Shown here piece by piece: positions 28,001-39,719 of a stretch of 64,000 nucleotides of DNA. Both the position numbers and the translations under genes were made by a program. The first letter of the stretch is position 1. Each line of letters begins with the position of its first letter. The notes beneath the pieces were generated by a model. That model made no database searches. It was not told the DNA's origin and was given only the letters and a program-made list of their open reading frames with translations. Source of the DNA: Callipepla californica brunnescens (lineage: Eukaryota > Chordata > Aves > Galliformes > Odontophoridae); assembly GCA_023055505.1 (NCBI GenBank), contig JALIRH010000075.1:1612001-1676000 (forward strand). Reading direction: 5' to 3'.

Positions 28001-31000
28001 TGAAGAACTTACGATTCTGATGAAGGAATCAGAAAGATCCGTGTTATGAAAATTTAAGGAGGAGTGACTCTGTTTCAGGGGGAATGGAAAGGATATCAGG
28101 TTTGGTTAGATAAATACAGGTTATCGTGCATGCAGATGACCAACTGATGGAGACATAGTATGCATTCAGTAGCAATGCAGAAACAGGACAAAAACTTCCC
28201 ACCTAATAACATTGTGGTCCACAACATCTACTCTGAAATATCAGTAACGATGTAACTTTCACGTGTAAAACTCGAGTTGTTGGAATAGGATCGCTGTCGA
28301 CTGATTAGAGAAGCCGCTATTCAGTGGACTGCAGGTGGCGTAGTCATGACTTTCTTCTGCCGCAAAAGCAGCAGAAGATGCGATTGATTCGATTGATCAG
28401 AATCCGTGGTAATGTTTGTTTCAAGCATAAATCTCTATGCTGGTTTCTCTGAACGTGACAAAAGTTGCTTTTGCGATGCTCCAGTTAAAAGGGTATTGGG
28501 GAAGCTGTGGAATGACACAAAAATTTGGTAGTGGAAACATCCTCCCATACTTAATGCTTCTACAATGCTTCCTTCACTCTGAAAATCTTACGATTCGGGG
28601 GAAGGAATCAGAAAGATTGGTCTGTATGAAAATTTAATGAGGAATTTCTGTGTCACAGAGGAATGATAAGGATATAAAGACTGGCTAGAGAAAAGTATGG
28701 AATCGTGCCATCAGATGAACAATTGATGGACACATACTTTGCATTCAGTAAGAGAGCAGAAAGAGAACAAAAACTTCTCCACCATTAACATCATGGTCCA
28801 CACCATTATCTCTGAAATCATCAGGAACGGGGACACTTCCATGTGTAAAACGCGCGTTGTTGGAATAGGACAGCTTCTGGCTGATTAGTAAAGTCACTAT
28901 CCAGTGCACGGCAGCCATCTGACTAGCATCTTTCTTTTGCTGCAAAAGCAGCAGGTATCGCGATTGATGCGATTGAATCGGAATCCCCGGTAAAGTGCGT
29001 TTCGAGCATAAAGCACTCTGCTGGTTTCGCTGAACATGGGATAGGGTGCTTTTGCGAAACTTCGATGAAAAAGAAATAGGGCAATATTTAGAAGCGGTGG
29101 AATGACACAAGAATTTGGTAGTGGAAACAGCTTCCCGTACTTTATACTTAAACAATGCTTACTTCGCTCTGAAGAACTTACGAATCTGGGGAGGAATCAA
29201 AAAGATCCGTGTGTGTGAAAATTGAATGTGGAGTGACTGTGTAACAGAGAAATGAAAAAGGATATCAAAGATGGTTAGAGTAATGTACGGAATCGTGCAC
29301 ACACTTGAACAGCTGGTGGAGACATACTTTGCATTCAGTAGCAAAGCAGAAAGAGAACAGTCATTTTCCTCCTCACTAACATCTGTTACCACCATATATT
29401 CTCAGGCAATGCGAGGAAAGGAGTACCCTATATTAGTAAATTGTGCGTAGTTGGAATTGGACCCCTGCAGGCTGATTTTGGAAGCATCTTTTCAGTGCAC
29501 GGCAGCAGTCTGACACGCGTCTCTTTTCTACGACAAAGTCTGCATAAGTCACGATTGATGCGATTTGAGCGGAAAGGTGTTTTTGGAAATGTTCGAGTCA
29601 GACGTTCGCAGCCGCCTTTGCTCAATATTGTAAAGGGCGCTTCTGCGAATCTCCTGTGAAATGCTTTACGGGAAACATGTGGAACGAGTGGAATGACATA
29701 GGATCCAGTGATTGGAGATAGTTTAAAATTTCTCGCCTCTACATTGCTAAGAATAATATAACTTACAACTTATGTACGGAATCTGAAATGTTGGTGTGTA
29801 TGAAAAGGAACCAAGGATACACGGTGTTTCACGAAGGAATGAAATTAGGACATCTAGAAGGATCAGAGGAAAAGTATGAAAATGTGCACGCAGACGAACG
29901 GCTGATGCAGACATACACTGCATTCAGTAGCAGTGCAGAAAGAGAACAAAAACTTTCTTCCACACTAACATCTTCTCTGGCAATGCCAAGAATGGAGTCT
30001 ATAAAAAGAATATACCGAGGGTTTTAGGAATAGGACCACTTCCGGCTGATTAGAAAAGCCGATATTCAGTGCATGGCAGCCGGCAGACTCGAGTCTTTCT
30101 TCAGTGGCAAAAGCAGCAGTAGCCGCGATTGATGCGATTCAATCAGAATCTGCAGTTAAGAGAGGTGAAAGCATAAAGCTTGCTGCCGGTTTTGTTCAGC
30201 TTGTTAAATGGGCTTTTGCAATGCTCCTGTGCAAGTGTTCATTGGGGAACATTTGAAACAGCTTGAATGGCACATGAATTTGGTAGAGGTAAGAGCTTCC
30301 CGTACTTAACGCCTCTACATTGCTTTGCTCTAAAGAACTTACGATGATGGAGAAAGAATCTGAAATATAACTGTGTATGAAACGTAAAGGGAGAGTTGTT
30401 GTTTCACGAATGTATGAGAAAGCATATGAAGAAAGATAAAGGAAAATGTATGAAAATGTGAACGCAGATGAACGACTGATGCAGACGTATTTTGCAATCA
30501 GTAGCAGAGCAGAAAAAGAACAAAAAAGTTCATTCCTCACTAACATCGGGTTCACCATACATTATCTGACAATGCCAGGAATGAAGTCTCTTTCACGTGT
30601 AAACCACACGTTGTTGGAATAGGACCACTGCTGCCTGATTAGAGAAGCCACTATACAGTGCACGGCAGCCAACTGACTCGAGACTTTCTTCTGCGGCAGA
30701 AGAAGGAGTAGTCGTGATTGATACGATTGAATCTGAATCTGCGGTTAACAGCGGTGCAAGCATAAAGCTCACTGCCGGTTTTGTTCAGCTTATAAAAGGG
30801 GCTTTTGCAATGCTCTGGTGAAAAGGTTCATTGGGAACATTTGAAACCGCTGGAATGAGACATGCATTTGGTTGAGGTAACAGCTTCTCGTATTTAACGC
30901 CTCTACATTGCTTACTTAGCTCTGAAGAACTTATGGTTCTGTTGGAGAATCAGAAAGTTCCATGTGTATGAAAAGGAAACGAGGCGTGTCGGTGTTACAC

Positions 31001-31420
31001 AGAGAAAATAATAAAGACATCAAGACTGGTCAGAGAAAAGTATGAAAACGTGCACGCAGATGAACGATTGATGCAGACATACTTTGCATTCAGTAGCAGA
31101 GCAGAACCAGAAGAGAAATTTTACCCTTCACTTCTTTTGCGTTCTCCACATCTTCTCTGACCACGCCAGGAACGGAGTCTCTTATGACGGTAAACTGTGC
31201 GTAGTTGATATCATACCGCTTCTGGCTTATCAGTGAAGCAGTAATTCAGTGCACGGCAGCTGGCTGACTGGTGTCTTTCTCCAGCGGCAAAAGCAGCAGT
31301 AGCTGCTAGTGATGCGATACAAACGGAATTCCTGTTTCAGAGCGGTTCCCTATCGATTCAGCTCTGTTTATCTGAAGTATTTTGATACATTCTACAACCA
31401 ATATAAAAAATTTCTAGCTA
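25080..31420 (-). repeat. Continuation of the inverted, diverged ~587-bp satellite
   Basis: Core words on the plus strand recur near 25,575, 26,170, 26,760, 27,345, 28,390, 28,970, 29,560, 30,130, 30,720 and 31,310. Spacing is again about 585-590 bp except around 27.3-28.4 kb, where one core is missing. The conserved part is a block on the theme ACTCGCGTCTTTCTTCAGCG followed by GCAGTAGCCGCGATTGATGC and GATTGAATCGGAATCCGCGG. The rest varies strongly. The array ends in AT-rich sequence before the CCCTAA tract. Confidence 0.87.
27776..27835 (-). repeat. Short interstitial telomeric tract, CCCTAA on plus strand
   Basis: About 60 bp of AACCCTAAGCCTAAGCC-type repeats replace roughly 230 bp of one satellite monomer. 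The monomer breaks off after CATCTACTCT and resumes at TTGAACTTGGCAAACAG, well downstream in the unit. Its polarity is opposite to the tracts at 21.5 and 24.1 kb. Confidence 0.8.
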
Positions 31421-31499
31421 TTAAGTGCTTTAGAATTTCCACATTTTTGAATTTTAGAATTTTTTCAGGCTTGTGTGGAGGAGAAATGACACTTAATAT

Positions 31500-34083
31500 T
31501 ATTGCTAACCATAACCCTAATCCAAAGTGCAACTTTTATCCTATCCACAATCTTTACCCTAACTCTAAACCTAACCCTTACCCTAAACCTAACCATAACC
31601 CTCAGTCTTACTTGAAATCCTAACCCTAACCCTAACCCTAACCTAAAACCTAGCATTAACCCTACTCCCAACCAAAATCCTAACTCTAATCCTAAACCTA
31701 AACCTAACTCTAAATCTAAAGCTAAGCCTAAAACTTAACCTAACCCTAACCCTTACCCTAATCGTTTCCATAAGCATAACTGGAGGTATTACTCTAATCC
31801 TAACTCTTCCTTACAGCTGTCCCTAACTCTGATTCTAATACAAAACCCAAGTTTAAGCCCAAACCTACACCTAATCATAAGCATCAGACATCCACAACCC
31901 TCACTTAAATCCATCCCAAAACCTATTCCTAATATTAAGCCTAATGCTAATCCAAACACTAACCCTATTCATATCCCTAAAACTTTCCTTCAATCAAAAC
32001 CAAATGCAAGGCTGATTCCATCTCTCACCCTAACACAAAAACCAAAGCTACACCTAAACCTTATCCTAAACCTAATCGTAACAGAAGCACTCAACCTAAT
32101 TCTATCCCTTACTATAATCGTAAAATTGAGAAACACTTTATCCCTAACCCTAATCCGAAATCTAATCCTAAACATAAACATCCCAAACCCTGTCCATATC
32201 CCTGATCAACTACCCTGACCCAAAACCTCAAATTTTCACTACCCCTTACCATAAAACTAAATAAACACAAAAACCTATCCCTAACACTAAACCTAACACT
32301 AATTCTTATCCCAACCATAACCCAAACACTTACCCTAATCCTAACCCAAACCAAAACCCTAACCCGAGTACAAAGCCTTTCCTTGCCCCTAATTCTATTC
32401 CAAACCCTAACCGGAAACCTAACACTTACCCTAATACCAACCCTTTCCCTAAACAGAATCCTACCCCTACCATAAGCGTAACCCTAGCAAAAACTCCTAC
32501 TTTAACACCAACCCCAAATTGATGCCCAAGCCTAAACCTGACACATAGCATCAGAATACCACAACTCTCACCTAAATCTAACCCCAACCCTAGCACTAAT
32601 ACTAGCCCTAATCCTAGTCCATATACCTAAACCCTAGGCCTAACCTTACCCTGAACCTAATACTCAAATTAACCCTACCTCTTAACCTTAACCTAAATCT
32701 ACAACAAAACCTAACCCTAAACCTAACACTTATCCTAACCCTAACACTAACCCTTAACCTAAGCCTATATAAAACCCTAGTACTAAACCTTACCTAACAC
32801 CTAACTCTATTCCTAACCCTTACCTGAACCCTAACCCTTACCCTTACTGCAACCCTTACCCTAACCCTAAACCTAACCCTAACACTAGGCCTAAAACCCA
32901 ACCACAAGTTTAGGCCCAACCCTAAACCATAAACAAAGCATCAGATTACCACAACCCTCACCTAACCTGAACCCAAAACCTAGCCTTAATACTAACCCCA
33001 AACCCAATACGAACACCTAACCTACTCCTATTCCTAAACCTTATCTTAACGCAAAACCAAACCCAAGGCCCTCCCCTTCTCTCAGCCTAACACTCAAACT
33101 AACCTAGACCCGAATCTAACCCTAAATTTATCCTACCTTTGATTCTTACCTTATCCATATTCTAAGGCCTAACCCTGCTCTGACCAGAAATCTAATGTTT
33201 TCTAAAATCTACCCCTTACCCAAAACCTAAATCTACAGAAACATCTAACCCTAACCCTAAACCTAACTCTTATCCTAACTAGAACACCAGCACTTAACCT
33301 TATCCTAACTGTAATCCTAGGACTAAACCTTACCTTGTCCATAACCCTATTCCTAACCCAAACCAGAATTCTAATCTGTACCCTAACAAAAACCCTTCCC
33401 CTAAACCTAAACCTAATGCTACCCTAACCCTAGCCCTAAATTCTACCCTAACACCAACACTCAACCCCAAGCCTAAACCAAAGCATCAGATTACCACAGA
33501 TCTCACCTAACACTAACCCCAATCCTATCCCTAGTACTAAAACCAAACCCAATCCAAACAACAAAGCTATTCCTATTCCTTAACCTAACACTAAGCCAGA
33601 ACCAAAATCAATGCCTACCCCTTCTCTCAGCCTAACACTCAAACTAACCTACACCTGAAGGTAACGCTAAATCCAATCCTAACCCTCACCCTTACCCAAG
33701 GCTTAACCCTTCTCTGATTTTAAAACTAAAGAGAACCCTACCCCTTCCACTAAACTTTCATCTACATCCCTAACCCTTACCCTAAACCTAAATCTACACC
33801 AAAACCTAACCCTAACCCTAACCCTAACTCTTATTCTAACTGTAAAACTAACACTTCACCTAACCCTAACTGAAAACGTAGTACTAAACCTTACCTTAAA
33901 ACCTAACTATATTCCTAACCCTAACCTGAAACATAATGCTAACCCTAACCCATAAAAACAACTTTTAAAGAAACCCTATCCCTTCCACAAAACCTTAATC
34001 TACACCAAAACCTAACCCTAACCCTAACCCTAACCCTAACCCTAACCCTTACCCTAACCCTAACCCTACCCTAACCCTGCCTC
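31500..34083 (-). repeat. 2.6-kb degenerate telomeric tract, CCCTAA on plus strand
   Basis: Nearly continuous CCCTAA and variants such as CCTAAACCTAA, CCAAACCC and CACTAACCC. Perfect hexamers are concentrated at the right edge, about 34,010-34,083. Internal segments recur; for example, a unit containing AAGCATCAGA plus TACCACAA-type words appears near 31,880, 32,550, 32,935 and 33,480, with spacing of roughly 400-700 bp. This suggests segmental duplication inside the tract. No gene is present. Confidence 0.92.
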
Positions 34084-34106
34084 GGGACCTACCCGCACAT
34101 CCACCC

Positions 34107-34175
34107 AGGAATCACAGAATCACAGAACTGTAGGTGTTGGAAGGTACCTTTAAGAGATCATCTAGTCCAGCTATA
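34107..34175 (-). mobile_element. CR1 LINE 3' end, short fragment
   Basis: The plus strand reads AATCACAGAATCACAGAACTG, then TTGGAAGGTACCTTTAAGAG and ATCATCTAGTCCAG. This matches the reverse complement of the bird CR1 3' end (ATTCTATGATTCTATGATT microsatellite plus adjoining UTR). Only about 70 bp is preserved. It lies directly right of the telomeric tract. Confidence 0.75.
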
Positions 34176-34179
34176 GCGT

Positions 34180-36800
34180 TTACTATTCAAGGTCCCACAG
34201 CTGCTAGAGCTGAAGAGCAGCATGGGTTGATGCTGCAGCATCTCGGTGGAGGGAGCCCCAGGAGCCTGGGATCACCTGGATCACTGCCACGCGGCCAAAC
34301 CAAACCCAGCACACCACCAGCACTCCGTGGCTTTCATCTTTTCCCTCCCCACGCTGTTTTCTTTGCCATCCCAAAGCAGTACCAAAGATTACCTCCTCGT
34401 CCCTGCAGCTCTTTCTTCCCACAGGAGATGCACACCGTGGGGTTCCGCTGCAACTTGCTGGAGAGCCACTTTTGTTACCCACTGCACATTTCAGTAGCTT
34501 TTCCCCCTGTTACTTGTTTCCCTCAGTTGTTACTGCATCTTCACAGCCAGCTAGCAAGGACAGCTTCTCAAACACATCCCTGTTCATTGCTTTGTTCTTG
34601 TTTTTAAACATGCACACACCACACGCTGCCTCCTCTGCACAGGTTTCCTTGTCTGTGGTCACACACGAGGGTAAGAAACAAGGTGCAGATCCCTTTTTCC
34701 ATGACACTTACAGGAAACAAGATGACTGTTAAAGAAAAAATACTTGAAGAAACACTTTTGCAGTCATACAGGAACAAAAAATTAAAGGCAACATAAAGCC
34801 CGACCATATTTTTAAGATGTGACCAAGTCATCGTGCCTCAGCACAAAGTGCAGGCTGTACTCTCAAACACCACAGCTTTCAGCTGTGGACCCAGCACACA
34901 GAGATGCTGAAAGCAAACATGGAGAGCATCGCTCTGCATTACAGCTTTACAGGTAACATTCTCTAAGCAGAGAAACGCAAATCCCAATTCATCTCTTTCA
35001 GTGCAGGAACCATCTCAGACACACAGCACCCTGCAACCTCCAGGTGAGCAACAACAGCCAAGGAGGACTTTGGGCTCTGCAGGGTCCCAGTGTGGAGCAT
35101 TACACACAGGAACAGCTGGGAATAAAGATGATGGCAGAGGTACAGAGCTACCCATCATCCATAGGCACAGTGGCTCAGCACGTTTCTCAGCATAACGCAG
35201 GATCTGAGAGCCCCTTCCCTCTCTTTCCAGCATGGGTGTGAGTGCTGCAGCTCTGCAACCATGTCAGCCATTCCTGGCCTGCAGCTCTGGGGAAGGAAGC
35301 TCTAGGTCATCCCACAAATAACACTCAGCTCCCACACTGCCATGAGGACTTTCCCTGCTGAAGGTCTCCTTCTGCAGCTGGCAAAAACCTGACGGCCTGG
35401 AGCTTGAATTGTAGCTGTTACTCTTGACAAGGTGTCCTTCATGAAGTTAGGCTGTTGGGAGAAAGAGTGTAGTTTGGAGTGGTCTGTGTGCAGACAAGGG
35501 GATTCATTGTCCACTGACGACGAGCAGGACTGAATCATAATAATAAGAAAGAATAAACAACACCGTAGCACGCAAGAGTTGAGATAAAAACTGTTTATTA
35601 AGAGAAAAAAACTGTAATGGTAATGACAGCATGTAATATAATACACATACACACACACTGTATAAAACAAGGGGCGTGCAGTGCAGTTGCTCACTCTCTG
35701 CTGAGTGATGCACAGCCCATCCCCAAATTTCAGTTGCTTCTTTCCAGACAACTCCCCACCGGTTTTTCAGCTTTATGGCGTGATGTCACCTGGTATGGAA
35801 TAGCCCTTTGTCAGCTGTCCTGGCTCTGTCCCATCCCAGCTCCTTGTGCTGATAAAAGCAGGGGGACAGATTTAGACCAGGCACTCCAAAGGAAACAATG
35901 TACACGCTCAGTTATGCTGAGCATTTCCCTGTGAAACTCAGAAATCTCCCTTGGAGATCGTTTCCTCACTTAGCAAACCAGTACGGACCACTAAGAAACA
36001 GAGCAGAGCATTAAGGAACAGTATGGACCCACACTGGTCAATAGAGACCCATAGGAACCAGTACATGGCAGTATGAACCACTACAACCCCGTGAGAACCG
36101 GTAGGACTCAACAGTACACATTTCTCCACCACCTTCTCCCACACATGTCTGGATCACTATGGACCAGTAGGAACCAGTAGGGACCCACAATGGCTCTTCC
36201 AAATGCTTGCCAATTGCTTGGAAGCCCAAACCCTTCCAGCCTCCAAGCTGGAGGCAGCCTGTGGCCAATGTCTCCTGGTCCCATCGTGCAGTGCCCGAGC
36301 GAGAGGATGACCCGAGCTGGCTGCACAAGACTCATCTGAATTTCTCTGTTATTTGACTTCAGATATCCCCATTGGTTGACTCTGGTGTTGGTTTCCTAGA
36401 ATTTGGAACCGAGAGGTGACCACGCCCTTTGCGTATGATTGAGGGCACAGAAGCGATGGGAGAACTCACTGAGGTCACAGTCGTTGCCGGGGTGAGAGCA
36501 TTTGTTCCACAGGAGGTGAGCAGAGCTGGTGCTCTGGTGAGCGTGCTGCACACCGAGACTGAGCTCCGGGCATTCTTAAAAGAGATCACACTAGGACAGC
36601 CCATCAGAAGCAGCGCTGCGGCGTGTGCATGAGCTGGGCACAGCTTAGGCTGAGCAGGCCAAACAGGTGAGCTGGGCTTGGTGCTGGGTGGTCGCCACGA
36701 GGTGTCTCAGAAGAAAAGCTGGGCTGGGGAGGAGTTCCCAGCTCCAGCGGCACCCCTCTGTCCGGCTGCTGCTGGCTGCTGCTGGCTGTGAAATCAACAC
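34180..36800. other. Unique sequence without an assignable gene
   Basis: Open frames on both strands reach about 157 codons, but none shows a domain I recognise. One exon-like interval lies at 35,002-35,042, between CATCTCTTTCAG and CAGGTGAGC, but it is too short to support alone. A minus-strand AATAAA lies near 35,593, just downstream of a minus-strand frame of 149 codons that I cannot identify. From about 35,965 to 36,190 there is a degenerate minisatellite on the theme GACCAGTAGGAACCAGTA. Confidence 0.5.
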
Positions 36801-37129
36801 GCCATCTGTTGTTGTAGGGATGGAGCCTGCGCCCATGGGACTGTGCCGGGCATGGGGGGAAACGGAAAGCCCCTGCAGGTAAGAGCCTCCTGGGAGCCGT
36901 GGTGTGGGTACCTGCCTCTAAATGGGGCTGTATGAAGGGGTGTGTGCGATGGAGGAGAGAGGAAAGTACACTCCAGATCTGTGCTGACTGCAGAAATGGC
37001 ACAGTTTTGTAACAGCGGAAGGGCATCTTGAATAAACTACACTTGAAGACGACAAGTTTGTGGCTGGCTGTGCTAACATCTTCCTCCAAAGAGATGCTCT
37101 TCAAGTATTTCTTCTCTCCTTTCTGTCAG

Positions 37130-38776
37130 AAGCTGATGCAAGCGGCCTTCCTTGGAAGTGCAGCCTTGCAGAAAGCCAGGGGACGAGCACGGAGTGTGAC
37201 ACTGCACCCGAGAGAGGTACAGACACACAACAGACATCTGGGCTTGGTGCACGGTCCTCTAGTTAGGCTTTCTCTCTGTCCTTTCCTGGGACTGTTGTCC
37301 TTGCGTGTTCTTGGGGGTCTTAATCCCTGGGATTTACAGTTCCCTTTCCAGTTCTGATCTGTAGTGTGAATCCAGTGTTCACCCAAGACCCTAAGATCCC
37401 TTACCTTGAGCACAATAGGGGAGAGCTGGCATTGACTCTTTGGGGATTTTCTTTCTGTTGCAGCAGTGACGACTTGTTTGGATGTGCCGGATGACATCAC
37501 GGACGTTCACGGTCTGTTCTCTTGGATCAAAAGTGAGTAGGGGGGCTGAAGAGCCCGCAAGGGCATGTTTGCAGAGAGTGAATGTGGAAAGGCTATCATC
37601 GCCATTTTAGGGGATGTGCTTGCCTTTTCAGATGTGGTCCCCCAGGAGAGCCCCAGCAGCCCTCTCTCTGAGTGCTTCATCCCTGAGCTCCCGCACATCC
37701 CAATGGACAACACAGAGCTCAGCACGGAGGGACTGGAGGCCATCGTGACCCCCACCGACCCCTTCTGGGGGCTTCCACCATCCCCCGGGCTCCTGGCTGA
37801 GCTGCACTGTGGGCTGTCGCTGCCGCGCCCCGTCGTGCCACCAGTGGATGCGCAGCTCAGCCCACAGACAACCCCCCTTCCTATCACCACACCTCCCTCA
37901 GCCCAACCTACGCGGCCCTTCGAGGAGGTGCAGGAAAGGCAGCCTCAGGGGGTTCAGACCCACTCGCCGCTGTCCCCGGGCTCTGTCCCCTGCCGGGTGG
38001 CAGAATAGAAAAGCGGGGGCAGCACCAAGCGGGCCAAGCGCCCTGCACCTGCTGGCACCCCCCAGAAAGGGGAGAGCTCCCGGCACGAGCAGCCCACCAG
38101 CAGCACCCCAGCCAAGAAGAGAAAGCTGCCACCGTGCAAGGAGACAAAGGAGAGAAAAGGCTGCAAACACCCACGCCAAACGAAGCTGGCTGGGGTCAGC
38201 GCAGGAGGCAGCAGCAGTGGGCGAGCGGGTCCTGTCAGCGAGCTGCACAGATACCTGCTGGACTCCATCCAGGCTGTGCACCCGCTGGGGCAGAGGGTGA
38301 CTGCGGTGGGGCCGCTGCGCCAGCCACCCTCCGTGCAGCCCGAACCCACACCCAGCGCTGGGCCTGCTTCCCCCCGGCCCCAGCACGGCAGCACAGAAGA
38401 GGCAGCGCCGGCACCAGCAGGCAGCACGGCCAGAGAGCAGGACGCTGCCAAGAAGACGGCGCCCAGCTGCCTGTGCCCGCTCCCGCGGAGGAGCGCACCG
38501 CTGCTGAGGAACCCACCCTCACAGCTGCACGAGCAGCAGCCTTGGCCACAGCGCTCCGTGGACTCTGTGCCCTGCGTGGGGCCCCGGCTGGCACCCACAC
38601 CACTGGAGGAGTCGCTGCCCATCACAGCTGAGCAGCGGCCCGAGCGGGAGCGCATGAAGAAGCTGGCCCGGGACCAACGGGAGCGGGCGGCCCACCAGAT
38701 GAAGATCGGCCCCGTGCAGTTCCTCGTGCAGCGCCAGATAGACATGGCCGTAGCCAACGAGTATGGCTACCCGTAA
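37130..38776 (+). pseudogene. Multi-exon proline-rich protein locus with one in-frame stop; family not recognised
   Basis: Three exons join with consistent phase. Exon 37,130-37,216 follows TTCTGTCAG and precedes GTACAG. Exon 37,464-37,532 follows TTCTGTTGCAG and precedes GTGAGT. A last exon from 37,632 follows TGCCTTTTCAG. All three have phase 1 junctions. The encoded protein includes LDVPDDITDVHGLFSWIK, then a Pro/Ser/Leu-rich stretch. A TAG at 38,006-38,008 stops translation, but the same frame stays open for another 256 codons to 38,776. That part carries a KKRK-type nuclear-localisation-like patch near 38,116 and a charged C-terminus with ERERMKKLARDQRERAAHQM. An upstream exon ending at 36,878 (CTGCAG before GTAAGA) fits in one frame, but its start is unresolved. 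A downstream AATAAA supports a terminal exon. It may be a recent pseudogene, a polymorphic null, or an assembly error at one base. I do not assign a function. Confidence 0.6.
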
Positions 38777-38991
38777 CTCTGCGCTCCTCGCTGCCCGACG
38801 AGCCGGCGTTTCTTTCCAGTCCTGCCCAGTGAACAGCCTGGGGGAGACCATGCACAGTTCTGCTGCTGCTGAAGGACTGAGGAGAGGAGCTTTTCAACCA
38901 CTCCCTCTCCCATTTATTTCTTTGTTTTGTTAGCTTCAGTTACAAGGAGGTTGCATCGTACCCTGTTATTTTGCATTCCCGTTTCTTATTT

Positions 38992-38997
38992 AATAAA
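38992..38997 (+). promoter_or_regulatory. Polyadenylation signal AATAAA
   Basis: A canonical AATAAA lies 216 bp past the last stop at 38,776, followed by GT/T-rich sequence (CACTGTTTTGTTTTT). It fits as the end of the transcript of the proline-rich locus. Confidence 0.6.
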
Positions 38998-39289
38998 TTA
39001 GCTTTCCTCCTCAGATCGTTGCCACTGTTTTGTTTTTAGGCCCATCTCCCTGCCCTTCTTTCCCCCTTTTCCCTTTCCCAGGGTGTGGGTACGTGGGCTC
39101 CCTGGCCCCATTCGTCATGGAACCGGGTTGAACTGGCCCATAAACCATTGACAGTTATGTATTTCTGTCAACCGAAAGCAGCGTCACAAACATCAATGGA
39201 CGGCTTCTTGGCCATCTTGAAACCCATTCTCATACTCCTTAGTCAATGTAGAGAGCATGGCTGCACATCCTTCGCCGCTCAGAGCCCCA

Positions 39290-39610
39290 CTCAGCCCGGC
39301 ACCAGGTGCTCACTCCCTTCCAGCTGCCTCCCAGCTATCCCCAGTGGCTCCCATTAACCACCCCTTCATCATCCCAGTGCCTCCCAGAATTACCAGCCAC
39401 ATTCCCAGGGGCTCCCAGTCACTCCCAGCCCCCTGCTGCAACGCTCCCACTGCCTCGCAGCGGCCCCCAGTCCATCCCACATACGCTTCCACTGCCTCCC
39501 TATGGCCTCCACTGGAACCCCTGTGCCTCCTAGTGCCCCCCACACACGCTCCCAGTGCCTTCCAGTATCCCCAGCCCTTCTTCCCAGTGCTTCCCAGTTC
39601 ACCCCTCACA
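39290..39610. repeat. GC-rich minisatellite, CTCCCAGTGCC theme
   Basis: Degenerate tandem words such as CCCAGTGCCTCCCAG, CTCCCAGTCACTCCCAG and CTTCCAGTATCCCCAG repeat with a period of roughly 20-25 bp. The open frames seen here on both strands are translations of this repeat. Confidence 0.75.
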
Positions 39611-39719
39611 CCATCACAGAATTTCTCAGTGATCCGGAATCAAGGAATTTAATTCGACTGAATCTATAGATTTGTTAAAACTAGGTCTCATAGCTTGCAC
39701 AAACAGGTAACCTCAGCAA

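Noticed and set aside
24425..32354. Frames rich in Leu/Thr/Asn or Val/Arg/Gly within telomeric tracts
   Set aside because: They are direct translations of degenerate TTAGGG/CCCTAA hexamers.
21538..34083. Ancient telomere-to-telomere fusion
   Set aside because: Polarities fit a head-to-head fusion, but the inverted satellite runs through both sides in one orientation and the tracts interrupt monomers internally. Separate insertions explain this better.
34134..34607. 157-codon plus-strand frame next to the CR1 fragment
   Set aside because: It starts inside CR1 3' sequence, overlaps several equally long frames on both strands and shows no domain.
35302..35751. 149-codon minus-strand frame
   Set aside because: Part of it is low-complexity Tyr/Phe/Cys-rich sequence from an AT-rich stretch. 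The C-terminal half looks somewhat protein-like, but I could not identify it or find splice sites.
36820..36878. First coding exon starting at ATG 36,820 for the proline-rich locus
   Set aside because: Its reading frame leaves two bases at the donor, while the next exon needs one; joining them gives an immediate stop. Another frame of the same exon fits, but its start is not visible.
37954..38757. 267-codon minus-strand frame opposite the proline-rich exon
   Set aside because: It is the antisense shadow of a GC-rich coding exon. Splice sites, stop context and poly(A) signal support the plus strand.
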